Positions 1 to 7,081 are shown, numbered from the stretch's first letter. The stretch: 14,481 nucleotides of DNA from CAVVIO01 sp963748095 (GCA_963748095.1 CAVVIO010000074.1:1-14481); one strand, 5' to 3'. Notes: generated by a model not told the origin, from the letters alone. Numbers and translations: made by a program.

Positions 1-33
1 TCTGATCATTCAATCAACTAAACCATAAAAACC

Positions 34-828
34 ATGAAAACTCTGAATTTAATTTTAGTATTAATTCTTGTAGCATTTGTAAGTGTAGAAGCACAGGAAT
101 CAAAAGCCGGACTTACTGATGAGGAAATTTTAAAACTTTACGACGATCTCCGAGTGGCAGATGTCTCTGATGGCATGGATGTAGCGGGCCTGCGCGATGC
201 CGGATTACTCGATCAACGGATTGAGGCCTTATGGAAAGATTACGAAAATTTTGACCACTGGTTTTGCGGCATAGCGCTTACAGCAAGATATGTCCCTACC
301 AATAAAGTTGTAAAAAACCCGATGGACAGGGAAGAATACAGCAAATGGGAAAGTAACTGGTACAATAACCTGTCTTCCGAGGCATGGGTCAGTCTCATTA
401 AACCCGGAACCGTCGTTGTACTGGATGTTCAGGGTGATGGCGATACGGGAACGGTCGGTTCCTATAACAGTCTGGCGTGGAAACAAAAAGGATCCGTAGG
501 CATTGTATCCAATGGCGGGGTAAGAGATACCGACGAAGTAATCAAGGAAAGGATTCCTGTGTATATGGATATGAACCACCGTGGACGGGGTATTCGTCCC
601 GGCAGGAATGAGCTTGAATCCTATGATAAGCCGGTAACCATAGGCGGAGTGTTGATCCGTCCGGGTGATGTGATTGTTGCTGACGGAGATGGCGTCATCT
701 GTGTTCCACGGGAATATGCACTACAGGTAGCCGAAGTAGCTCACGATATACTGAAAAAGGACAAAGCAGGTCGTCGCCAGTTGTACCAAGATATGGGAAT
801 AGAACCCGATCAGACTGTAAAACCGTAA
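34..828 (+). CDS. Exported RraA-family protein (HMG/CHA aldolase-like)
   Basis: This 264-residue protein belongs to the RraA / dimethylmenaquinone methyltransferase-like fold, which includes 4-hydroxy-4-methyl-2-oxoglutarate aldolases and the RNase E inhibitor RraA. The family signature is visible: a glycine-rich stretch around residues 130-142, then SNGGVRD with the Arg164-Asp165 pair that in the aldolases binds the oxyanion and metal, and near the C-terminus PGDVIVADGDGVICVP (about 210-225). Residues 1-20 form a clear signal peptide (basic start, long hydrophobic run, likely cleavage VEA/QE), so the protein is probably periplasmic, which is unusual because characterised members are cytosolic. 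The start at 34 is chosen because it begins the signal peptide. Sampled 60-base stretches have 45-55% GC, against about 27-32% in the neighbouring minus-strand genes. Substrate unknown; RraA activity on RNase E is unlikely for an exported protein. Confidence 0.9.
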   Translation: MKTLNLILVLILVAFVSVEAQESKAGLTDEEILKLYDDLRVADVSDGMDVAGLRDAGLLDQRIEALWKDYENFDHWFCGIALTARYVPTNKVVKNPMDREEYSKWESNWYNNLSSEAWVSLIKPGTVVVLDVQGDGDTGTVGSYNSLAWKQKGSVGIVSNGGVRDTDEVIKERIPVYMDMNHRGRGIRPGRNELESYDKPVTIGGVLIRPGDVIVADGDGVICVPREYALQVAEVAHDILKKDKAGRRQLYQDMGIEPDQTVKP

Positions 829-930
829 ATGTTTTAAACATTATTGCAACAGTCAAACAGTATAACGGATAGATTAATGTCTGAATAAATGTTCAATTTG
901 TAATCATGATTTAAAACAAGACCAAAAAAA

Positions 931-1869
931 TTACTTTTCCCTTAATACAGTTTTAACAAAATCTAGTAATTCTTTATTGCCTGCAACAGTTTTTATTTTT
1001 GAAGGAAGAGCACGGATGTACCATTTAACCTGCCAGTGTAAGGTGTCGTTTGGCTGAAGCATAACCTGCCGTCCCTGGTTTTCAAGTTCGATATACGGAA
1101 AATTACTTGTGGCATATATTTCAACTTCACCTTCACCTGAGGCAATTTCATTTGCTGGTACATGCTCAAACTTTTTAATAAACACAATCCCATTGTTAAC
1201 ATGTGCCAACCATCCGGCAGATGCTTCGGCAAATAATTTTTCTCCTTTATCAAGAATACCCGGATTATAAGTATACCATAATATACCATCAATCCTGGAT
1301 GTTGATTTGAGATTTGATTTCTTAAGAACTTCATTTTTCCCAATCGGGAAAAAACTTAACTGACCCGGCACCCGTGTTACTTCCCATGGGGCAGCATGTC
1401 TGGTCGTATCTTTAAGATTAATAATTGAATATTTGATTATAAAAGACGAATCAATAGTGTCGAAAGAAAACTCCTTCAGAAATTTCAAATCAAGTTGCGG
1501 GTCATTTTCACTTGACAAAATAAGAGAATGTTCCGAATTTAATACTTTGTAAGGCTTATTATCGAGTGTTGCCGGTGGTGGCCAGTTCCATCTGCTCTGA
1601 GGAGAGGGCCAGAAGGTGGATCCGTAACCCTCCGGATTTACTTTTTTACCGGTTAATAATTCTTTATTCTCCAACCTGCACGAGATGATCCTTCCTCCTG
1701 TATTTCTATCGACCTGTAAATGAAGGTTGTCAAAATTCAGTTCATAGATGGAATCTGATAACCTATCAATTCTGAATTTCTCATTACCATCTCCATTGGT
1801 AAAATTAAAAGATATCGTGCTAAATAATGTAATTAAAATTAAAGACCTATTTGATTTTGAAAATCGCAT
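931..1869 (-). CDS. Secreted DUF4380 domain protein
   Basis: A 312-residue protein with a basic, hydrophobic N-terminus consistent with a signal peptide (about residues 1-26). The mature part resembles DUF4380: an early strand LQVDRNTGGRIISCRL (about 52-67) followed by YGSTFWPSPQSRWNWPPP (about 82-99), a tryptophan/proline-rich motif I associate with this family. Later come WEVTRVP and a C-terminal QVKWYIRALP. DUF4380 proteins are predicted beta-sandwich proteins resembling aldose-epimerase-like or glycosidase accessory folds; no reaction is established. The gene lies 84 bases downstream of the propeller sensor on the same strand, so cotranscription is possible but unproven. It converges with the RraA-like gene, with about 100 bases between the two stops and no strong hairpin. 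Product call is from motif recognition only. Confidence 0.8.
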   Translation of the reverse strand: MRFSKSNRSLILITLFSTISFNFTNGDGNEKFRIDRLSDSIYELNFDNLHLQVDRNTGGRIISCRLENKELLTGKKVNPEGYGSTFWPSPQSRWNWPPPATLDNKPYKVLNSEHSLILSSENDPQLDLKFLKEFSFDTIDSSFIIKYSIINLKDTTRHAAPWEVTRVPGQLSFFPIGKNEVLKKSNLKSTSRIDGILWYTYNPGILDKGEKLFAEASAGWLAHVNNGIVFIKKFEHVPANEIASGEGEVEIYATSNFPYIELENQGRQVMLQPNDTLHWQVKWYIRALPSKIKTVAGNKELLDFVKTVLREK

Positions 1870-1953
1870 AATTTATACTTTAAATATAAATAATCATATC
1901 ATTGAAAAATAACTATAATCTTATTTCCAGCGATCTTATTGCAATTTACTGTT

Positions 1954-4900
1954 TTAATTTTTAGTACGTTTATTATTTTTTAATTTACTTTCAACTTCTT
2001 TATACTTTTTGTTAATAGCATCAATTTTCTGTTGATACTGTATTTCTCTTTTCTTGAATTCTTCTTCACGCCTTGCAGATTCTTCCTGGGTTGCCTGCAT
2101 TTCTTCCATGTTTTGTCGTAACTCTTCCTCCTGTGATGCTATTTCCTCCGAATACATCCTGCTTTTCTCCAATAGCTTGGATGTCCTTGCATTAGCCTGT
2201 AATGTAACCAGATAGGAAGTGATATTCTCGTTCAATTTTTCAATAAAATCCAATTTAAAGGATTCGAGTTTTTCAAATGAGGTTAACTCAATGACACCTA
2301 TGATGGTTTCATCAAGTTTAAGAGGCACCATTAAAGCATGTGTTGGAGAGGAAGACCCAAGTCCGGAGGAGAGTTTTGCATAAGATTCAGGCAGGTTTTC
2401 AATCTGAATAATCCGCTGTTCCTTATAACATGTACCTATTTGTCCTTCGCCTGGAAGTATTTTTTCATGGTTTCGCTGTTTTTCATCCATGGCATAGCCT
2501 GCCATAAGTTTCAGACAAGTATCATCTTCGTTGGTATCGTCATACAAATAGATTGCTCCCTGAACAGCATCTACATATTTTACAAGATCTGAAATGATGG
2601 CATTGCTCAGTTTTACAAGATCTTCTTTATTCTTACTGAGGGTTTCACCAAATTTCACCATCCCCCTGTTATACCATTTTTGTTCCCTTTCAGCTATTTC
2701 ACGATCCTTGAGTTCTTTATCTTTATGTTCTACCTCCAGTTTTTGCTTTTCTACAATTTTCATTCCTTCCTGAATTTTTTCCTCAAGGATTTGTTTATCA
2801 TGTTTAAGGTCCTGCTCTCGTTTTTTAATAAAATAATATACCACTCCTATAACCATTATGATTAATAATGTTATAAACCACCAGGTTTTCCAGAAAGGAG
2901 GTATAATGTTAATTTTTACAGAAGTTCCTTTGGTATTCCAGACTCCATCGTTATTTGAAGCAATCACCCTAAACACATATTTACCCGGACTCATATTTGT
3001 AAAGGTGGCCTTTCTTTCGTTACCGGCATTGATCCAGTCATCCTGAAGCCCTTCCATGAAATATTTATACTTGTTTTTCTCCGATTGCCGGTAATTCAGA
3101 GCTGTAAATTCAAAAGAAAAAAAGTTTTGTTTATAGTTCAGGGTAATGACTTTTGTAAATAATATATCCTTTTTCAATACTTCTTTTGTACCGACTTTAA
3201 CCGGTTTGTTAAACAATTTAAAGTCTGTAATGTAGACAGGAGGAATATATGCATTATCCTTAATATCTTTTGGATTAAACAGGTTAAAGCCACTGACACC
3301 ACCGAATAACAGGTCTCCGGTCGATAGGCGTTTGAATGCCCAGCGATTAAACTGGTTATTTTGTAATCCATCTGTAATGTCATAATTTTTAAAAGTTAAA
3401 CTATCCGGGTTAAACTTACATAACCCTTTATTCGTACTTATCCAGAGATTATGATCATCGCCTTCCAGCATTCCCATTATTGTTTCATTTGGTAAGCCGT
3501 CACTCATATGGTAAGACCTGAATGTTTTCGTTTTCCGGTCGAAAAGGTTCAATCCCCCTCCGTTGGTGCCAACCCACAACCTGTTTTTGGAATCTACAAA
3601 AACCGAATAAACAGCATTTTCTGTCAGATCACCCTTTTTACCTTCCGCTTTGTAATGGGTAAACTTCTGCGTAGTTGGATCAAACATGTCGACCCCTCCG
3701 TAACGCTCAAAGGCAATCCAAATATTACCCTGCTGATCCTCGGCAATTCCATCAGGTGAAGTTAACCCAATGGAATTGGGGTTATCAGGATCGTGGTTAT
3801 ATTGGGTAAAGTTATCGGTTTCCCGGTTGTATTTGCACACACCGGCACCCCATGTAGCTATCCATATATTATCTTTGCTATCTATGAAAATATAAAAGAT
3901 GTTATTATCGCTCAGGCTACTTGAATCAGAAGGATCTTTAATATAATGTTTGAATTCTTTTGTAAACGGATTATACCTGTCAAGCCCACCATCCCAGTAG
4001 CCTATCCAAAGTTCTCCCTGCTTATCTATATTTAAAGCTAAAACCTTATCGTTTGATATGCTATTAGGATTATCGGGTTGATGTTTGTAAATTGTGAATT
4101 TGCCTGTTTGCCTGTTATAATAATTTAGTCCCCCACCATCCACTCCTATCCAGATATTTCCTTTTTTATCTTCGGCGAAACTATTCACATTATCACCACT
4201 CAGGCTGTTTGGGTCCAGCCTGGAATGTTTAAAACTTCTAAATCCGGTTTTGTCTTTATCGTAAATATCAATCCCACCAAAACGGGTAGCCACCCACATC
4301 CTGTTATTCCTGTCAAAATATACCTGCGATAAAATATTGGAGGCCAGACTTTGTTCATTATCCGGCGAATGAGCATATCCGGTGAAAGTCCCGTTTTGTT
4401 TATTCATCAGATCAAGGCCGCCATCAGTTGCCAGCCATAAATTGCCCTGTTTGTCTTTATTAATATTTTTAATATAAGAGGATAACAATCCGGTCGGATC
4501 ATTTTGTTTGTAGATATAATGGATGCAAGATCCTGTTGTCTTATCCATCAGATCCAATCCTGCATCGATAGTCCCCACCCAAAGATGCTGATCATCTTCT
4601 TCATAAAGAGCAGTGATTTGATTACTACTTAAGCTGTTTGCATTATCCGGTGAATGAAGATAATTTGTAAATGTCAGGCTGTCAGGGTTCATTCTGCTCA
4701 AACCGCTCATTGTAGCGAACCAAAGCTGATGAGCACTGTCTTCAATTATACCCTTAACAATTCCATCCGGAAATGCATGAGGGTCATTTGGATCGGGACG
4801 AAACTGTCTGAACTTATTTGAACCGGGAAGATACAAGTTGAGTCCGCTTCCCGTACCTATCCAAAATTTATTTTTTGAATCAAAAAATAAATAATCAATT

Positions 4901-5316
4901 TCATTATTTGTAAGTGACTCAGTATCGCCAGACACACTATAAAAACGTTCAAATTTATCCGATTTACGGTCATAGTAATTTAAGCCATTCTGAGTACCTA
5001 ACCAGATATTCCCCGTGGTATCCTCTGCAATAAAAATTACGTGGTTATTACTAATACTTGTGGAATCTTCCGGATCATTTCGGAATATTTTAAATGTGTA
5101 TCCGTTATAAAGATCAAGCCCGTCTTCGGTGGCAATCCACATAAATCCCATTTTATCCTGATGTATCCATAATACGTTATCCTGCGAAAGCCCATCTTCA
5201 ACAGATAAACGATCAAATTTTATTTTCTGAGGAAAGGTGAATGCAGAAATCAGTAGAAAATATATAACAAATAATTTTTTAAATAATTTCACGTTAAAAA
5301 AATTCATACTGCTCAT
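1954..5316 (-). CDS. Two-propeller sensor with Y_Y_Y, TM and GAF domains, no kinase
   Basis: A 1120-residue membrane sensor. A signal peptide or N-terminal anchor covers about residues 1-30. Fourteen Reg_prop-type blades follow (about 35-680), each with a motif like GNIWIGTxxGGLNLY. Fourteen is the number expected for two seven-bladed propellers, as in Bacteroidetes hybrid two-component systems. A Y_Y_Y domain (about 745-800, with KYKYFMEGLQDDW and PGKYVFRV) is followed by one membrane helix at about 810-830. The cytoplasmic part has a coiled coil (about 831-890), a GAF domain (about 895-1035) and a long Glu/Gln-rich coiled coil to the C-terminus. There is no HisKA, HATPase, receiver or AraC domain, which most propeller sensors carry. 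The periplasmic part presumably binds a ligand; output must go through a partner or the coiled coil. A second Met at residue 4 is a possible start. Confidence 0.93.
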   Translation of the reverse strand: MSSMNFFNVKLFKKLFVIYFLLISAFTFPQKIKFDRLSVEDGLSQDNVLWIHQDKMGFMWIATEDGLDLYNGYTFKIFRNDPEDSTSISNNHVIFIAEDTTGNIWLGTQNGLNYYDRKSDKFERFYSVSGDTESLTNNEIDYLFFDSKNKFWIGTGSGLNLYLPGSNKFRQFRPDPNDPHAFPDGIVKGIIEDSAHQLWFATMSGLSRMNPDSLTFTNYLHSPDNANSLSSNQITALYEEDDQHLWVGTIDAGLDLMDKTTGSCIHYIYKQNDPTGLLSSYIKNINKDKQGNLWLATDGGLDLMNKQNGTFTGYAHSPDNEQSLASNILSQVYFDRNNRMWVATRFGGIDIYDKDKTGFRSFKHSRLDPNSLSGDNVNSFAEDKKGNIWIGVDGGGLNYYNRQTGKFTIYKHQPDNPNSISNDKVLALNIDKQGELWIGYWDGGLDRYNPFTKEFKHYIKDPSDSSSLSDNNIFYIFIDSKDNIWIATWGAGVCKYNRETDNFTQYNHDPDNPNSIGLTSPDGIAEDQQGNIWIAFERYGGVDMFDPTTQKFTHYKAEGKKGDLTENAVYSVFVDSKNRLWVGTNGGGLNLFDRKTKTFRSYHMSDGLPNETIMGMLEGDDHNLWISTNKGLCKFNPDSLTFKNYDITDGLQNNQFNRWAFKRLSTGDLLFGGVSGFNLFNPKDIKDNAYIPPVYITDFKLFNKPVKVGTKEVLKKDILFTKVITLNYKQNFFSFEFTALNYRQSEKNKYKYFMEGLQDDWINAGNERKATFTNMSPGKYVFRVIASNNDGVWNTKGTSVKINIIPPFWKTWWFITLLIIMVIGVVYYFIKKREQDLKHDKQILEEKIQEGMKIVEKQKLEVEHKDKELKDREIAEREQKWYNRGMVKFGETLSKNKEDLVKLSNAIISDLVKYVDAVQGAIYLYDDTNEDDTCLKLMAGYAMDEKQRNHEKILPGEGQIGTCYKEQRIIQIENLPESYAKLSSGLGSSSPTHALMVPLKLDETIIGVIELTSFEKLESFKLDFIEKLNENITSYLVTLQANARTSKLLEKSRMYSEEIASQEEELRQNMEEMQATQEESARREEEFKKREIQYQQKIDAINKKYKEVESKLKNNKRTKN

Positions 5317-5733
5317 TTTTATCTGATATTAGTTGCAGGACTATTTTTATTCTATTCGAATCAAATATTCTATATTTCAGTTGTACTATACGATAAATTA
5401 TAAAAATCAGTTATGTCTGACTAATGCTAATTCATTTCTATTAACAAATAAGTTTGAATAATTGAAAAGGCATAGACAACATTTGTTAACTGTAATTCTT
5501 TAGCAGATAGTAAATTCTAGTATAAATCAGACATTCATGATGATGAAAATTATATATTCTCTTTTATAAAATAAAAGTCAATATATTTTAATAGAGGAAA
5601 TATTTTGAGGCAATTAATTTCTCAAAGATAATCAAATTTGAAATATTGAGATATAGGATCTTTTCTGAATATATTACACTTTACCTCTTATTAATGATAA
5701 AATATAATGAAACAGAAAGCATCCAATCCGGAT
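5317..5733. other. AT-rich intergenic region, no gene seen
   Basis: This stretch lies between the 5' end of the propeller sensor and the 3' end of the degenerate GIY-YIG gene, both on the minus strand. It should hold the sensor promoter. A minus-strand TATCTTTG matches the Bacteroidota -7 consensus at 5623-5630, but no TTG lies at the right distance and it would give a leader of about 300 bases. A 7-bp inverted repeat CTTTTAT/ATAAAAG (5561-5577) has no adjacent U-tract. No open frame with family features was found. Confidence 0.5.
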
Positions 5734-5991
5734 TTATGTTTTATGTGGAAATATCAATCCCATATCTTTTAAAAATTTTCCGGGTCCAGTTTTTTTTATA
5801 TTTAATTCCATTTCAATTGCCTCATCCTGAATGGGAAACGATTCCGAATAGAGCATTATCCATGGAATTCCCATACGTGTATCAGAGTTCCGTCCACAAT
5901 TCTGTTCTTTAAGAAGTACATCCAGATTTTTGGTGTGCCCTATGTGAAATTGATTTAATATTTTACTGTATAAAATAAATACGTAATACAT
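5734..5991 (-). CDS. Degenerate GIY-YIG domain protein (probably inactive)
   Basis: The frame is open and clearly homologous to the GIY-YIG protein at 6309-6566: FILYSKILNQFHIGHTKNL here against TYILYSKIINSYYTGHSNDL there, and both keep the N-x-GRNS-x-TR-x-G-x-PWI pattern. By alignment, four conserved GIY-YIG nuclease positions are lost: the first tyrosine is Phe, the second is His, the helix arginine is Leu and the following histidine is Gln. The glutamate in EAIEMELNIKK is kept. It should therefore have no nuclease activity. The start at 5991 (MYYVFILYS) is chosen because homology begins there; the frame can be extended to a Met at 6021. It lies downstream of the broken tRNA-Pro copy and its terminator, like its sister. 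It is probably an older unit of the same element, close to being a pseudogene. Confidence 0.7.
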   Translation of the reverse strand: MYYVFILYSKILNQFHIGHTKNLDVLLKEQNCGRNSDTRMGIPWIMLYSESFPIQDEAIEMELNIKKTGPGKFLKDMGLIFPHKT

Positions 5992-6149
5992 AAAAGTAAA
6001 AAGTATTTCAATTAAGTACATCCAATTATTACTTCTAACAAGTTACATCGAAATGCGAAATTATAAAACTTATTTAATGAAAATTATCAGGTTAAATTGA
6101 AAGTTTCATAAAATATATGAGTTAAGTAATATCAAAAATTGATTTTAAT

Positions 6150-6239
6150 GTATGAGTTTGAAAGTGAGATAAAAAAATCAGAGTGGGGTGTTTGTTTGTA
6201 TCACAAACTCACTCTGATTTTTGTCGGGGTGGCCCGACT
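6150..6239. repeat. Direct repeat, copy 1 (tRNA-Pro 3' half, terminator, flank)
   Basis: This 90-base block matches 6618-6708 at every position except one missing T in the run near 6170. On the minus strand it holds the acceptor strand and one side of the T stem of tRNA-Pro, the terminator hairpin, and about 20 bases beyond it. Sequence outside the block diverges strongly, so the block was either copied recently or kept identical by conversion. Confidence 0.95.
6171..6221 (-). terminator. Rho-independent terminator behind the broken tRNA copy
   Basis: A 12-bp perfect stem pairs 6174-6185 with 6210-6221 (AAAATCAGAGTG with CACTCTGATTTT on the plus strand), with further pairing in the loop. On the minus strand it ends in a run of seven T. 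It is identical in stem and loop to the terminator of the intact tRNA-Pro and so belongs to the duplicated block. Confidence 0.85.
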
Positions 6240-6335
6240 TCATGCTGTTGCATGATCAACTCCCGGGCGACCACCTGCAACCCATGCAAGTCCTCTAGCC
6301 AACGGAGTTTATGACGCTGAAGGCGTTACCACACC
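6224..6335 (-). pseudogene. Broken, rearranged tRNA-Pro copy with extended T arm
   Basis: Read on the minus strand, this region aligns with the intact tRNA-Pro at 6693-6766 but is about 38 bases longer. It keeps GGTGTGG of the 5' end, TTGGCTAG of the D loop, the anticodon loop ATGGGTT (GGG anticodon, stem with one G-U pair), the GCCCG/CGGGC T stem and the complete 3' acceptor strand. The first half of the D arm is replaced by about 25 bases containing a small hairpin (ACGC/GCGT) and the nuclease stop codon. The T loop is replaced by 24 bases with a perfect 6-bp hairpin (6240-6245 with 6250-6255). The 5' acceptor strand no longer pairs fully. It cannot be a normal tRNA. Its 5' part overlaps the last nine codons of the GIY-YIG gene. 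Confidence 0.85.
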
Positions 6336-6566
6336 ATTGTCCTCCAGATATCTTTTAGCTCCTCGCTTTTTGATTTTATATTCCAGTTGAACCGCTTCAC
6401 CTCGTGTTTGAAATTCTACCGTGAAAACTACTATCCATGGAACTCCTTTTCTGGTTGTTGAGTTCCGACCGGAATTGTGCTCTTTCATTCTTCTTTCCAA
6501 ATCGTTAGAATGACCAGTGTAATAACTATTTATAATCTTGCTATATAAAATGTATGTGGTAAACAT
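6309..6566 (-). CDS. GIY-YIG nuclease family protein
   Basis: An 85-residue single-domain protein of the short GIY-YIG (UvrC N-terminal/YhbQ-like) group, the usual length for these proteins. Residues expected at the active site are all present: Tyr5 (TYIL), Tyr16 and Gly18 (YYTG), Arg26, His30 and Glu62. The characteristic GRNSTTRKGVPW and IKKRGAKRYLEDNG segments are also visible. It should bind and cut DNA with one divalent metal; the target is unknown. It begins 74 bases beyond the tRNA-Pro terminator on the same strand. Its last codons (GVVTPSAS and stop) are written in sequence that aligns with a tRNA-Pro 5' end, which runs on into a broken tRNA. This ties the gene physically to tRNA-Pro and suggests a small mobile or homing element rather than a DNA-repair gene. 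The start is the only Met preceding the motif. Confidence 0.85.
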   Translation of the reverse strand: MFTTYILYSKIINSYYTGHSNDLERRMKEHNSGRNSTTRKGVPWIVVFTVEFQTRGEAVQLEYKIKKRGAKRYLEDNGVVTPSAS

Positions 6567-6617
6567 ATTGAAAGAAAGAGATGCGTTTACACTTGAATAT
6601 AAAAAGTTGCAATAATA

Positions 6618-6708
6618 GTATGAGTTTGAAAGTGAGATTAAAAAAATCAGAGTGGGGTGTTTGTTTGTATCACAAACTCACTCTGATTTTTGTCGGGGTG
6701 GCCCGACT
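6618..6708. repeat. Direct repeat, copy 2 (tRNA-Pro 3' half, terminator, flank)
   Basis: The 91-base partner of 6150-6239, with one extra T. It contains the 3' part of the intact tRNA-Pro and its terminator. The two copies bracket the GIY-YIG gene and the tRNA-like region behind it, giving a repeat unit of about 469 bases. Confidence 0.95.
6640..6690 (-). terminator. Rho-independent terminator of tRNA-Pro
   Basis: The stem 6643-6654 / 6679-6690 is 12 bp and perfect, capped by a second 5-bp pairing (GTTTG with CAAAC). On the minus strand it starts three bases after the tRNA discriminator base and runs into seven T. This is a textbook terminator ending the tRNA transcript before the GIY-YIG gene, which therefore needs its own promoter or read-through. 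Confidence 0.9.
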
Positions 6709-6766
6709 CGAACGGGCGACCACTTGCACCCCATGCAAGTACGCTAGCCAACTGCGCCACACCCCG
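6693..6766 (-). tRNA. tRNA-Pro (anticodon GGG)
   Basis: A 74-base cloverleaf on the minus strand. The acceptor stem CGGGGTG/CACCCCG pairs perfectly. The D arm is GCGC-AGTTGGCTA-GCGT, the anticodon stem CTTGC/GCAAG around loop ATGGGGT (anticodon GGG), and the T arm GCCCG-TTCGAGT-CGGGC. The C1-G72 pair and A73 discriminator are proline identity elements. CCA is not encoded (the 3' end continues A-C-A-A). The sequence upstream has only a weak promoter candidate: TATAGATG at 6772-6779 and TTG at 6795-6797, 15 bases apart, the TTG lying inside the relic element at 6786-6833. Confidence 0.96.
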
Positions 6767-6785
6767 TAAAACATCTATAAATAAG

Positions 6786-6833
6786 AACTCCCGCCAACGG
6801 GGTTTATCCTGCCTTTCGCAGGGCCACACCCCG
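6786..6833 (-). other. tRNA-Pro 5'-end/GIY-YIG tail relic with nested hairpins
   Basis: On the minus strand this 48-base element starts with CGGGGTGTGGC, the same eleven bases as the tRNA-Pro 5' end, then departs from the tRNA. A 5-bp hairpin follows (6808-6812 with 6818-6822), then ATAAACCCCGTTGGCGGGAG. The order matches the 3' end of the GIY-YIG gene (GGTGTGG, hairpin, ATAAACTCCGTTGGC). In one frame it reads GVALRKAG and stop, parallel to GVVTPSAS and stop there. CGGGGT and ACCCCG at the two sides also pair (6 bp), closing a nested stem. It is most simply the remnant of another unit of the tandem element. Confidence 0.6.
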
Positions 6834-7069
6834 TTTTTAGTGTGGTGCAAAGATATATTTTTTTATCAGAAAAGCGAATAATATATCGCTAAAATTGGAT
6901 CGGTTCTGCAAAATCGAAGTCTCACAAACCGGGTGTATATTTAATATATAGCATTAGTAAAATGATTAACCCAAAAGTTTAGACCACCCGGTATGATAGA
7001 AATGTTTCTTTTCCTTCTTTAATATTATATTCAGTGTTTTCTGTAATTTTACATCTTCCTTAATTTAAT

Positions 7070-7073
7070 GGAG
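7070..7073 (+). promoter_or_regulatory. Shine-Dalgarno-like GGAG
   Basis: GGAG lies eight bases before the ATG at 7082. Such sites are weak or absent before most genes here, so it supports the chosen start. Confidence 0.5.
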
Positions 7074-7081
7074 ATTATATT

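Noticed and set aside
828..842. Palindrome AATGTTT-T-AAACATT just after the RraA-like stop codon, as a terminator
   Set aside because: The stem is short and entirely A/T apart from one G-C pair at each side, and no T run follows, so it is not a convincing terminator.
993..1343. A 116-codon minus-strand frame inside the DUF4380 gene
   Set aside because: It overlaps a recognisable gene in another frame, has no family motifs, and other long overlapping frames within the sensor and kinase genes are equally without features.
6224..6335. Second functional tRNA-Pro, possibly with an intron
   Set aside because: There are two separate replacements, in the D arm and T loop, the 5' acceptor strand is mismatched, and Bacteroidota tRNAs are not known to carry such introns. 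The TTCGAGT loop is missing altogether.
5734..6833. CRISPR array or retron
   Set aside because: There are only two copies of the long repeat, with no short regular repeats and no reverse transcriptase or cas gene.
6581..6881. Open frames of 62-67 codons across the tRNA-Pro gene on both strands
   Set aside because: They are translations through a tRNA gene and its terminator (typical tRNA-shadow peptides such as GVAQLASVLAWGASGRPFES), not proteins.
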